This document shows, piece after piece, positions 45,895-53,526 of a stretch of DNA of 64,000 nucleotides. This stretch comes from Paucibacter sp. Y2R2-4. Lineage in GTDB: Bacteria; Pseudomonadota; Gammaproteobacteria; Burkholderiales; Burkholderiaceae_C. The position numbers and the translations under genes were made by a program. Where the stretch lies: NCBI RefSeq assembly GCF_025717535.1, contig NZ_JAJIRO010000001.1, positions 124,001-188,000 of the forward strand, given 5' to 3'. Every line of letters begins with the position of its first letter. The first letter of the stretch is position 1. Below the pieces are notes generated by a model that searched no databases, was not told the origin of the DNA, and worked only from the letters and a program-made list of their open reading frames with translations.

Positions 45895-48205
45895 GGTTTG
45901 CGGCGCCTTGCAGCGCGTCCAGGATTTGCTTTTGTGAGCCCAGGCATAGATCGATGACCTCGCGGGCTTGGGCCACGTAATAGCCCAGTTGCTCGTCGCT
46001 TCGCGTGATCGACACCGACAGGCGTTCTTCAAGCGCAGTGAGGTGCTGCACGAGTTGGGCATTAGCGCCCTGGAACTGCTCAATGGCCTCGCCAAAACCT
46101 TCGCCCACGCTGGCGACGTCGGCAGCGCTGGCCGCCAAGTTTGTGGCCGCGTCGGCGAGCGCCTGCCCCGAGGTTGCAGCCATTGTTGTGAAGCGCTGAC
46201 CCAAGGCCTCGATCTGAATGGCGGAACGATCCACCAGCGAATCGATGGCGGCGCGCTGTTCCCCCGCTGCTTGCTGCAGCGACGCCAGCAGTGTCGATAC
46301 CGTTCCCATCAGCTCAGTCCGTTCCAGCAGCGCCGCGCGGTCCTGGGCTTGGCTTTGGGCAAGCTGCTCGCGCAGCGCACTGACGACCTCGACCGCAGCG
46401 CGTGGCGCATCACCAGCCGCTTGCAGTACGGCGCCGGCTTCCGCCAGAGTTTTTTGAGAATAGGACTCGGCCTGTTCGACCAGACTGCGGGTGTTGGCCA
46501 ACAGGTCGTCGGCCAGCACTTGCTGTTGCTTCAACTGCGCGGCACCGGCCGATGCCAGCTCAGCGCGCCATGCGGCAAGCTGTTGCGCGTCATTGGACTC
46601 TTTGCTCGCCTGCAATCGAGTGAAGGCATCGGCCAGGGCTGTGACGCCAGCCTGGGCTTGTTCGGCACAGAGGCGGGTGATCTCGGCCACGCCCTGTCGC
46701 GCACGTGCTTCGCTGTCGCGCAGCATTTGCAGGGCTTCCTCGCGCTGCATGGACAGCAACTGTTCGACGCCTTCCCGCTCTTGGCTCATGGCCTTCGCAT
46801 CGGCCAAGGCCTCGGCGCGGCGCTGAGCGTCCAGTTCGGCCAGCAAGCTGAGTTGTCGAGTTTGCCCCTCCGAGACACGGTCCAGCAGAGCCTGCGTCTG
46901 CGTGGCGAACTGCTGTGCGGCTTGGGCCACAAGGGCTCGCGCTGCGCTCTGTTGCTCGGTGAGCGCGTCAAGATGCGTTTGGAATGAGGCCCAGCGGGCT
47001 TGATCAGCCTGAGCCTGCGCTGCCTGCTGGCGTGTGGCCATCGCGTCGATCGCCGTGAGCATCGCTTGCGAATCCGAGGCCGAGCGCTGGGCTTGGAGTT
47101 CGCTGGCGCGCTGCGAGGCCGCGCCGGCGTCTTTCAGGAACTGCAGCGCGAGTTCCCGCTGCTCTTGCAAGGCGGTGGATTGCGCCTGGGCGGCTTGGCC
47201 ATGGTGATGGGCCATGCGCTCGGCGCTTTCCTCAAAGCGGCGGCTGAGTGCGGTCAACTGATCCGTCACTGCGCTTCCGACGCGTTCATGCAAGGAAGCA
47301 GCTTCTTGTGCGATGGCGGCCATGGCCGCGGTAGCTGCGGGCTGAATTGCAGCGCCGGCTTCTTTGGCCGCATCCACCAGGCTGCCGCGCAGGGTGGCGT
47401 CGACACTGCTGGCCAATGCGGCATAGGCTTGGCTGGTCTCGCTGTGGAAGCGGCTGTTTTGGGCGGACAGTTGCTCAGCAATGCGTTCGGTGAATTGCTG
47501 GAGCAGGGCGAGCATCTCGGCTTGCTTGGCGTTCTCACGCTCCACCTCCGCAGCATGCAAGGCTTGCTGCTCCAGCGCTCGCTGGTGTGCTGCCGTCAGC
47601 GGCCGCAGCCGCCCCAGCAAAGCGACATCCAGCAGCGCACCACAGGCCGCGCGCTCCCTGCGAGCCAGGGCTACCATGAGGCCCAACATGGCAGACCCGG
47701 CAACGCCGGCCACGCTGGCACTGAAGGCCAGGCCAAGCCCCTGAATCGGCGCACCCAGCGCCGAACGCAAAGCGGTCAGGTCAGCGGAGGCGCCCAGTGC
47801 GCTGGCCGTCGTACTCAGGGTGATGACCAAGCCAATAAAAGTGCCGAGCATGCCCAGCAGGACCAGCAGCCCGGCAAGCGCAGGCGCCAATGCCAAGCCT
47901 GGGAGGGCAACGCGCTGGCCTTCCAAGCGCATCTGCACAGCGCTGCGCAAAGCGAGCGGCACGGCGGCAATCCAATCGTCTTGCACTTCGCCTTGCACTT
48001 CGCGCTCTGTGGCCGCGGCCAACGCACGGTTGTCTCGGCGAAAAGCTGCCAGCTCCCAGGCGCCAATGACAAAAAAGACAGCGATCAACACCGCCATGGC
48101 CAATGCGACGGGGTGATTCTTTGCGGCGGCCAACCCGGCGCCGGCGATGCCGGCCAAACCGGCCGCCATCGCGATAGGGTAGAGGGCGTTGAGAGATCGG
48201 TTCAT
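45887..48205 (-). CDS. MotA/ExbB/ZorA-like channel protein with long coiled-coil tail (DUF802)
   Basis: 772 residues. Two N-terminal helices (about 8-28 and 31-50), then a cytoplasmic loop, then two longer helices (about 102-134 and 155-182). The third contains LLVLLGMLGTFIGLVITLS, the hallmark of the MotA/TolQ/ExbB/ZorA channel. Residues 185-770 form an almost unbroken Ala/Gln/Glu/Arg-rich coiled-coil tail projecting into the cytoplasm. The layout (channel plus tail, MotB-like partner directly downstream) is that of ZorA of the Zorya defence system and differs from MotA, TolQ and ExbB, which have no such tail. The DUF802 assignment is from memory of the family. Confidence 0.9.
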   Translation of the reverse strand: MNRSLNALYPIAMAAGLAGIAGAGLAAAKNHPVALAMAVLIAVFFVIGAWELAAFRRDNRALAAATEREVQGEVQDDWIAAVPLALRSAVQMRLEGQRVALPGLALAPALAGLLVLLGMLGTFIGLVITLSTTASALGASADLTALRSALGAPIQGLGLAFSASVAGVAGSAMLGLMVALARRERAACGALLDVALLGRLRPLTAAHQRALEQQALHAAEVERENAKQAEMLALLQQFTERIAEQLSAQNSRFHSETSQAYAALASSVDATLRGSLVDAAKEAGAAIQPAATAAMAAIAQEAASLHERVGSAVTDQLTALSRRFEESAERMAHHHGQAAQAQSTALQEQRELALQFLKDAGAASQRASELQAQRSASDSQAMLTAIDAMATRQQAAQAQADQARWASFQTHLDALTEQQSAARALVAQAAQQFATQTQALLDRVSEGQTRQLSLLAELDAQRRAEALADAKAMSQEREGVEQLLSMQREEALQMLRDSEARARQGVAEITRLCAEQAQAGVTALADAFTRLQASKESNDAQQLAAWRAELASAGAAQLKQQQVLADDLLANTRSLVEQAESYSQKTLAEAGAVLQAAGDAPRAAVEVVSALREQLAQSQAQDRAALLERTELMGTVSTLLASLQQAAGEQRAAIDSLVDRSAIQIEALGQRFTTMAATSGQALADAATNLAASAADVASVGEGFGEAIEQFQGANAQLVQHLTALEERLSVSITRSDEQLGYYVAQAREVIDLCLGSQKQILDALQGAANHG

Positions 48206-48891
48206 GGGGGGCTTTGGGTGTTCAAGGCCTCAATGAGACCCAGCACAGGTTGAAGTTTTTGGTCCAGCTCGGCCCGCAACAAGCGTTGCAGGTCTGTCCA
48301 AAGAGGGGTGCGCCAGCGAAGCGGGTCGGCGGCGTAGTGCTTCTGAGCCCGCGTCTCCAGCACAGCTCCGAGCCCAGCCGTGGCTCGCAATTGGGGCGCA
48401 GTCATGGCTCGTTCAATGTATTCGTCCAACTGAGCCAGCCGAGCGAGTTCGTCGGAGGCGAGCGCAAGCTTGGCGCGCAGACGCATTCGGAGGGTGGTGG
48501 TGCAAGTTCCGATCACGCGCTGCTGTTGCGCGAAATGCTGCAAATAGGTTGCAAGTTGCTCAGCGAGTGTTGCGCCCTCGGGTATCGGTTCGGACCCTGT
48601 TGCCAGCTCGACGTGATTGAAACTGGCTGCCAATTCGGCCTGAAGCCGCTCCAGTTCAGTGCTCGCCCAGGACGCTGCCTGGGTTTGAGCCGCCGCAGAT
48701 GCGGCTTTGCCCGAGGAAGTGGTCAAAACTTGCGAGATCTCGATTGCATCCGCCCAGCTGAACCAAGAACCCAGGCGTTCTGCGGCCGGCGCTGGCGTGC
48801 CTGGCGTGAAGCTCCATTGCCGCAGCAGCCGAGACAGTGACTCGGGCGGGAAGGGCGGCAAGGGCGGGATCGGCTTGGAAATTGGATGCAT
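48202..48891 (-). CDS. DUF3348 protein, first gene of the motor-like operon
   Basis: 229 residues, no membrane helix. A Pro-rich beginning (PISKPIPPLPPFPPES) leads into a helical protein with GSWFSWADAIEIS near residue 40, 'RLRAKLALASDELARLAQLDEYIE' near 140 and 'LRWRTPLWTDLQRLLRAELDQKLQP' near the end. This is the DUF3348 type found next to DUF802. Its stop overlaps the DUF802 ATG by four bases (ATGA). Function unknown. It is the first gene of the four-gene operon; the promoter must be in 48892-49331. Confidence 0.85.
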   Translation of the reverse strand: MHPISKPIPPLPPFPPESLSRLLRQWSFTPGTPAPAAERLGSWFSWADAIEISQVLTTSSGKAASAAAQTQAASWASTELERLQAELAASFNHVELATGSEPIPEGATLAEQLATYLQHFAQQQRVIGTCTTTLRMRLRAKLALASDELARLAQLDEYIERAMTAPQLRATAGLGAVLETRAQKHYAADPLRWRTPLWTDLQRLLRAELDQKLQPVLGLIEALNTQSPP

Positions 48892-49331
48892 TCGGTGAAG
48901 CCGACGCCAACGCTTTGATTACTGAAAGCGGGCATTTTAAATTGGGAGATCGGCATTGCCTGATCGCCGCAGCCGGAAGCCGTGTTCGGACGGGAACCGC
49001 CCGCCCGCTTGAGCCTGCGCTGGATCTTGGTCGCGCTCGGCCTGGCGTCTACAGTCTTGGCAGGTCGTTGTCACCTCCTGGCGGGCCTTGGCGCGGCAGC
49101 GTGAGCGTTTGTTTGACGAGGGTCGGGCTGAATGACATGCCCGTATCGAAGCGGTGGTGAATCAAATCTCCTACCATCACCGCCGGTGCAAACATGTTCA
49201 TTCAGCGGACCGCTTGGGCATCAAACGCAATGTCTTTTGCTCTCAGTCGAAACGTTTCGGACTCTTGTTAAGCAGCTCTTCGGGATCACCGTCCACAACT
49301 TCTTCTTCCCCAACTGAAAGGACAGCCAGCG
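48892..49331. other. Intergenic region between the DUF3348 operon and hydrolase copy 2
   Basis: 440 bases with divergent genes on both sides, so it must contain both promoters. No gene, terminator or recognisable operator was seen. An AT-rich spot near 48,935 (TTTTAAATT) could be the minus-strand -10 region, but no convincing -35 matches it. A TTAAGC-containing stretch near 49,270 is the AT-richest part on the side of the hydrolase. Confidence 0.4.
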
Positions 49332-50225
49332 ATGACAACGCCTCGTTTGACGAGCCGGGACTTCCAGCCCGAGGTCTTGCAACTCTTTGACCGTTATGTG
49401 CATGGCGACCTGAGCCGCCGTGGTTTTCTAGATCAAGCCAGCCGCTATGCCGGCAGTGCGGCCGCGGCCAGTGCCTTGCTGGCCAGCTTGAGCCCGCAGT
49501 TTGCCCAGGCCCAGCAGGTCAAGGCCGACGATGCGCGCTTGATCACGCGCCCACACAGCTTTGCCTCTCCCGAGGGTTCCGGCGAGGTCAAGGGTTATCT
49601 GGCCAAGCCCGCTGGGGCCAAGGGCCGCTTGCCCACGGTGCTGGTGGTGCATGAGAACCGCGGCCTGAATCCACATATCGAAGACATCACCCGGCGCTTG
49701 GCGCTGGATGGTTTTCTGGCCTTTGCCCCCGACGCACTGGCGCCTGTGGGCGGCTATCCCGGCGACGAAGACAAGGCCCGCGAACTGTTTGGCAAGCTCG
49801 ACGCCAACAAGACGCGTGCCGACTTCGTCGCCGCGACTCGTGGCCTGCAGAGCTTTGCCGAAGGCAATGGCCGGGTCGGCGTGGTCGGCTTTTGCTTCGG
49901 CGGCGGCATCGCCAACTATCTGGCCACGCAGGTGCCCGATTTGTCAGCTGCCGTGCCTTTTTACGGCGGCCAGCCGCCGGAGGCCGAGGTCGCCAAGATC
50001 AAGGCGCCCTTGTTGATCCATTACGCGGGCCAGGATGAGCGCATCAATGCCGGCTGGCCCAAATACGAGGCCGCTTTGAAAGCCGCCGGCGTGCGCTATG
50101 AGGCCCATATCTACCCTGGCGTGCAGCATGGCTTCAACAACGACACCACGCCGCGCTTTGACGCCGAGGCGGCCCGCTTGGCCTGGCAGCGTACCTTGAG
50201 TTTCTTCAAGACCCACCTGGGCTGA
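49332..50225 (+). CDS. Tat-exported dienelactone hydrolase-like protein, copy 2 (YghX-like)
   Basis: 297 residues. Same layout as copy 1: leader, SRRGFLDQ twin-arginine motif near residue 28, signal end AQAQQ, then VVHENRGLNPHIEDI, the GFCFGGG nucleophile and QHGFNNDTTPRFD. The two proteins have equal length without gaps and about 90% identity, but codon choices differ widely at third positions, so the duplication is not recent or the copies come from separate lineages. Substrate unknown. A hairpin of the same type (AAAGCGGA core) follows. Confidence 0.92.
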   Translation: MTTPRLTSRDFQPEVLQLFDRYVHGDLSRRGFLDQASRYAGSAAAASALLASLSPQFAQAQQVKADDARLITRPHSFASPEGSGEVKGYLAKPAGAKGRLPTVLVVHENRGLNPHIEDITRRLALDGFLAFAPDALAPVGGYPGDEDKARELFGKLDANKTRADFVAATRGLQSFAEGNGRVGVVGFCFGGGIANYLATQVPDLSAAVPFYGGQPPEAEVAKIKAPLLIHYAGQDERINAGWPKYEAALKAAGVRYEAHIYPGVQHGFNNDTTPRFDAEAARLAWQRTLSFFKTHLG

Positions 50226-50255
50226 GCGCGGCTTTCCTCAGCAGCAAAGCAAAGC

Positions 50256-50281
50256 AAAGCGGACCGAGGTCCGCTTTTTTT
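50256..50281 (+). terminator. Terminator after hydrolase copy 2
   Basis: A stem AAAGCGGACC / GGTCCGCTTT (50256-50265, 50268-50277) closing a small CGAG loop, followed by seven T. It lies 30 bases after the hydrolase stop and shares its AAAGCGGA stem start with the terminator of copy 1. Confidence 0.9.
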
Positions 50282-50416
50282 GTGGCCGCTCGCAGGCTGC
50301 CAGCCACATCGCGGGCAGGTCGATGCCCTGATCTGTTCGACTCATGGGGCGCCGCCAAGCATTCATCAGCGCTGGATAGGCTCGGCGGCATTCTCAACCG
50401 TTCCAGAAAGCCTCTC

Positions 50417-51601
50417 ATGAAGTACCGCGCGCTCCTCCCCTTGGCCTTGGCTTGCACCGTGTTCAGCAGCCAGGCGGCTGACTTTCAACTGCGCCTGATC
50501 GGCAGCACCTCCGTGCCAACGGGCACCATGTTCCAAGGCGTGGAGTTCGGTGGCATCTCGGGCCTGGACCGCGCCGCCGATGGCAGCTACTACGCCATCT
50601 CGGATGATCGTGGTGGCGAGCGCGGCACGCCGCGTTTTTACAACCTCAATCTGGACTATGACGCCAAAGGCTTCAAGAGCGTAAGCATCAACAGCCAGAC
50701 CTATATGAAGCGACCTGATGGCAGCGCCTTCCCGTCCAACGCCCGCACTGTCGACCCTGAAAGCATCCGCGTGGCGCCCAATGGCAATTTGTACTGGTCC
50801 AGCGAAGGCAACTGGAACGCCGACCCCAAGCAGCGCTTCCAACCCTTCGTCCGCGAGATGACCACCGATGGCAGCTTTGTGCGTGAGTTCAACACGCCGG
50901 CCATGTTCAATTACGTGGACAACACCACTACGGGCGGCCGCAATAACAAGCTGTTCGAGGCGCTCACCGTGGCCCCCAATGGCACAGTGTGGACGGCCAA
51001 TGAAGATGCCTTGATCCAAGACGGCAAGATCACGTCCATCAACAACGGCAGCACCGTGCGCGTCACCGCGCTGAACCCGCTCACCGGCCAGTCTGGCGCG
51101 CAATACGCCTATCAACTGCCCCCCATCCCGGTGGACGCCGCACCCGGCGCGCCCTTCGGCCCGGACAACGGCCTGCCCGAATTGCTGGCACTATCGGACA
51201 CCCGCTTTTTGGCCGTGGAACGCGCCTTCGCTTCGGGTGTGGGCAACACCATCCGTCTGGTGCTGACCGACACCACCGGCGCCACCGATGTGAGCGGCAT
51301 CGCCAGTTTGAATGGCGCCAGCGGCGTCACCGCCATGAGCCGCGAAGTGCTCTTGGAAATGGCCTTGCAGTTCCAAGGCATCACCATGGACAACACCGAA
51401 GCCGTGACTTGGGGCAAGACCCTGGCCAATGGCAATCGCACCCTGGTGCTGGCCGTGGACAACAACTTTGCCGCCAACCAAAGCACCCAGTTCATGGCCT
51501 TTGAAGTCAGCGCCGTGCCCGAACCACATATCTACGCATTGATGCTTGCCGGTCTTGGCCTCGTCGCAGGAGTAGCTCGCCGACGCAGCAAGCAGCAGTA
51601 A
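50417..51601 (+). CDS. Phytase-like esterase with PEP-CTERM sorting signal
   Basis: 394 residues from ATG 50417. A signal peptide ends near SSQAA (residue 20). The mature part is a beta-propeller of the 'esterase-like activity of phytase' family: GGISGLDRAADGSYYAISDD with the first Asp pair, DPESIRVAPNGNLYWSSEG, NKLFEALTVAPNGTVWTANE, and LSDTRFLAVERAF. The C-terminus is VPEPHIYALMLAGLGLVAG and ARRRSKQQ, an exosortase signal. An extracellular phosphoesterase or lactonase is a fair guess. It is the third PEP-CTERM protein of the window. Confidence 0.9.
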   Translation: MKYRALLPLALACTVFSSQAADFQLRLIGSTSVPTGTMFQGVEFGGISGLDRAADGSYYAISDDRGGERGTPRFYNLNLDYDAKGFKSVSINSQTYMKRPDGSAFPSNARTVDPESIRVAPNGNLYWSSEGNWNADPKQRFQPFVREMTTDGSFVREFNTPAMFNYVDNTTTGGRNNKLFEALTVAPNGTVWTANEDALIQDGKITSINNGSTVRVTALNPLTGQSGAQYAYQLPPIPVDAAPGAPFGPDNGLPELLALSDTRFLAVERAFASGVGNTIRLVLTDTTGATDVSGIASLNGASGVTAMSREVLLEMALQFQGITMDNTEAVTWGKTLANGNRTLVLAVDNNFAANQSTQFMAFEVSAVPEPHIYALMLAGLGLVAGVARRRSKQQ

Positions 51602-51621
51602 TTGCAGGCTTTTGCTGTGCG

Positions 51622-51651
51622 AAAGAACCGGCTCAGGCGGCCGGTTTCTTT
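51622..51651 (+). terminator. Possible terminator with imperfect stem
   Basis: AAAGAACCGGC pairs with GCCGGTTTCTTT with one bulged T and a seven-base loop, about 20 bases after the phytase-like gene. The T run is broken by a C, so efficiency is uncertain. It also separates this gene from the convergent hcp. Confidence 0.45.
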
Positions 51652-51752
51652 GGGCCGGGCCGAAGCCTAGTCTGCGGACCCGCGGATTGCGCCGACTCGC
51701 CGTCCACCAAGCTGGCAGGACTGTGAGGCGCCGCAATCCGAGCTGGCCGTTC

Positions 51753-52238
51753 TTAGCGTGTAGCGTTGGTGGCTACATTCCATCCAAAGATGACTGGGGC
51801 CCCCAGTCCGCCCGTTTTATCCATCGGTTTGTAGGCAAACTCGATGTCGCGGTAAGTGCAGTGGACTTCTTCTAGGATCTCGCCGTCAGCATTGGCCGCA
51901 GGAGCAACGCTGGTCAGCAGCACATCTTTCATCGTGATGAGCAAAAAGTCTTTCTGCCCATCGCCACTCTTGCGGGCGCTGAGCTTGAGCACTTTGAGGA
52001 CTTTGCCGGAAACGCAATGCTTGGCGAGCAGAGGCGAGGCCTTGTCATAAATGTGGCTGAACACAAAGTCCCCCGGCGAAGTCTTGCCCGGACCGGTGGC
52101 CACGCCAGTAGCGCTAGCGCTAGCGCTCCCTGATCTCACACCCCAACTCCAGTTGAGAAGCGCTATCTCACCTGCATGCTCAATATGGGTCGACTCGCCG
52201 TCGACACCGTCAACTTTGAGATAGAAGTCGATACTCAT
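51753..52238 (-). CDS. hcp: Hcp family type VI secretion tube protein (orphan)
   Basis: 161 residues from ATG 52238 (AGGAGC upstream). MSIDFYLKVDGVDGES at the start, then IALLNWSWGV, FVFSHIYDKASPLLAKHC and the C-terminal EVHCTYRDIEFAYKP match Hcp, which stacks as hexameric rings into the secretion tube. A variable loop (residues 36-50) contains an SASASA stretch encoded by three AGCGCT hexamers. No other type VI gene (tssB, tssC, vgrG, clpV) is in the window, so this is an orphan copy, perhaps an effector carrier. It converges with the phytase-like gene. Confidence 0.92.
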   Translation of the reverse strand: MSIDFYLKVDGVDGESTHIEHAGEIALLNWSWGVRSGSASASATGVATGPGKTSPGDFVFSHIYDKASPLLAKHCVSGKVLKVLKLSARKSGDGQKDFLLITMKDVLLTSVAPAANADGEILEEVHCTYRDIEFAYKPMDKTGGLGAPVIFGWNVATNATR

Positions 52239-52917
52239 GATGTGGAAGCTCCTGGGTTGATGGATTGAAAGGCTGCACGCCCGACTCAAAACGCTGTCCG
52301 GCCATAGATCCCCGTTGAGCGCGGCTCCCCGCGTGGGCTCGCATTGAATCTGTTCAGCGGCAGGGTGAACAGTGAATCGACAACTGCACCGTGGTCCTAA
52401 CGCCCAACTTCTACCACGCGTGTGCGCTCCAACAAGCCAGCCAAGCTCGCGGGTCGAGGCTCAAATTAGGGGGGCGGCAAAGCCTGCCAAAGTTGCACGC
52501 ACCGAAGCTCGGCGATTGGGTGTGGTTGGAAGAAGCAGTTCCTGATCAGCGCCTATCGATCAGACACCCATGGTGAGCGGCAACTCTGTGCCCTTGCCGG
52601 GCATTCGTGTCGCGTTAAGCGGCATGGGATGGGGGTTTGGTCTTTTTGGACTTGACCCCGATACGTGCCTCTCTCGACTCCGCTTCGCCCGTGCCGGGCT
52701 GACCAAAAGAAAGGGGCCGGCATAGCCGCCCCTTGTCTGGCACCGTGTCAGTTCAAGGCACGTTGGCCTAGACCCAACTCAGCGACGGATGCGGCGAGCG
52801 GCCTGGCCCAGCGTAAGCCTCCGGCGAAGTCATCTAGAGCGCCCAGAGCCTGGCGGCGAGGATGGCGTCCACTCAAGAAATCGGGGGACACCACGCAAGA
52901 CACGCTCAACAAGCCAA

Positions 52918-53240
52918 GTCGGCGGCGCCTCACGCCTGAACTCAAGCGACAAGTCATTGCGGCCGGCCACCTGGCGCCTCGGTGGTTGGTGGTTGGTGGC
53001 TGGTGGCCCACGCGCTCAACGCCAACATGGTGCACCGCTGGTTTCAGGCTGTCAGGAGCAGAGCAGATCGAAAAGGGCGTGTGGAGCGACAGAAAGTCGC
53101 GGACGAGCCAGCATGAGCCCCGTGGAACTGCCAGATGTGCTTACAAGGCGGGTGCAATTGCCCGGTGCACCGAGCATTTCAACGAAGCTCATCCCCACAC
53201 GGGATTAAAGACGCTGTACGCAAGGTGCACCAGCCAGCGA
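52918..53240 (+). pseudogene. Decayed IS3/IS66-type transposase fragments
   Basis: Two short pieces in different frames look like transposase. The first reads RRRLTPELKRQVIAA near 52,920-52,965, and continues, after a frame change, as VAHALNANMVHRWFQAV near 53,003-53,055, which resembles the helix-turn-helix protein OrfA of IS3/IS66-type elements. The second reads HFNEAHPHTGLKTL near 53,176-53,220, like the end of an IS3 OrfB integrase (D-D-E core absent). Stops and shifts lie between them. Probably an old, inactive remnant. Terminal inverted repeats were not found. Confidence 0.55.
52981..53008 (+). repeat. 7-base tandem repeat inside the transposase remnant
   Basis: GGTGGTT, GGTGGTT, GGTGGCT, GGTGGCC: four 7-base units (28 bases). 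The repeat lies exactly where the OrfA-like reading frame changes. Since seven is not a multiple of three, its expansion may have caused the frameshift. Confidence 0.75.
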
Positions 53241-53526
53241 CAAATCCGCCCACCCACCTGCGTTGGCGTGGCGGCCGGATGGCGGCCAGCACCACAGAGG
53301 CAGGGTCACAAGCGATCAACGCAGCGCAAGACTTGGTGTTGCCCATCAGCCGATGGCGCGAAAAGTGCTTTTTTGAGCCCGCTAACTGAGCGATTCCCGC
53401 TCAAGAGGCTTTTTTAAGATTGTGAGCGAATCCGCCTCCTGCACCGCGCAGCCCAGACGCCCACCACTGTGAAGGCATCTGGGCAAGCCAAGTGCCAGGC
53501 GACCGCCTCACTTGCCGTCTGCTGCC

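Larger units (their letters stand above)
52239..53526. other. Gene-poor region with decayed insertion-sequence remnants
   Basis: 1,288 bases without an intact gene. The left part (52239-52900) shows only short frames without recognisable products. The right part contains the transposase remnant and a 7-base tandem repeat. The last 200 bases must include the promoter and ribosome site of the giant adhesin; a clear hexamer pair was not seen. The sequence differs from neighbours in lacking any long frame and is probably a site of past insertions. Confidence 0.6.

Noticed and set aside
51753-53526. Part of a type VI secretion cluster or prophage
   Set aside because: Only hcp is present; no sheath, baseplate, VgrG, ClpV or phage structural gene was found on either side.
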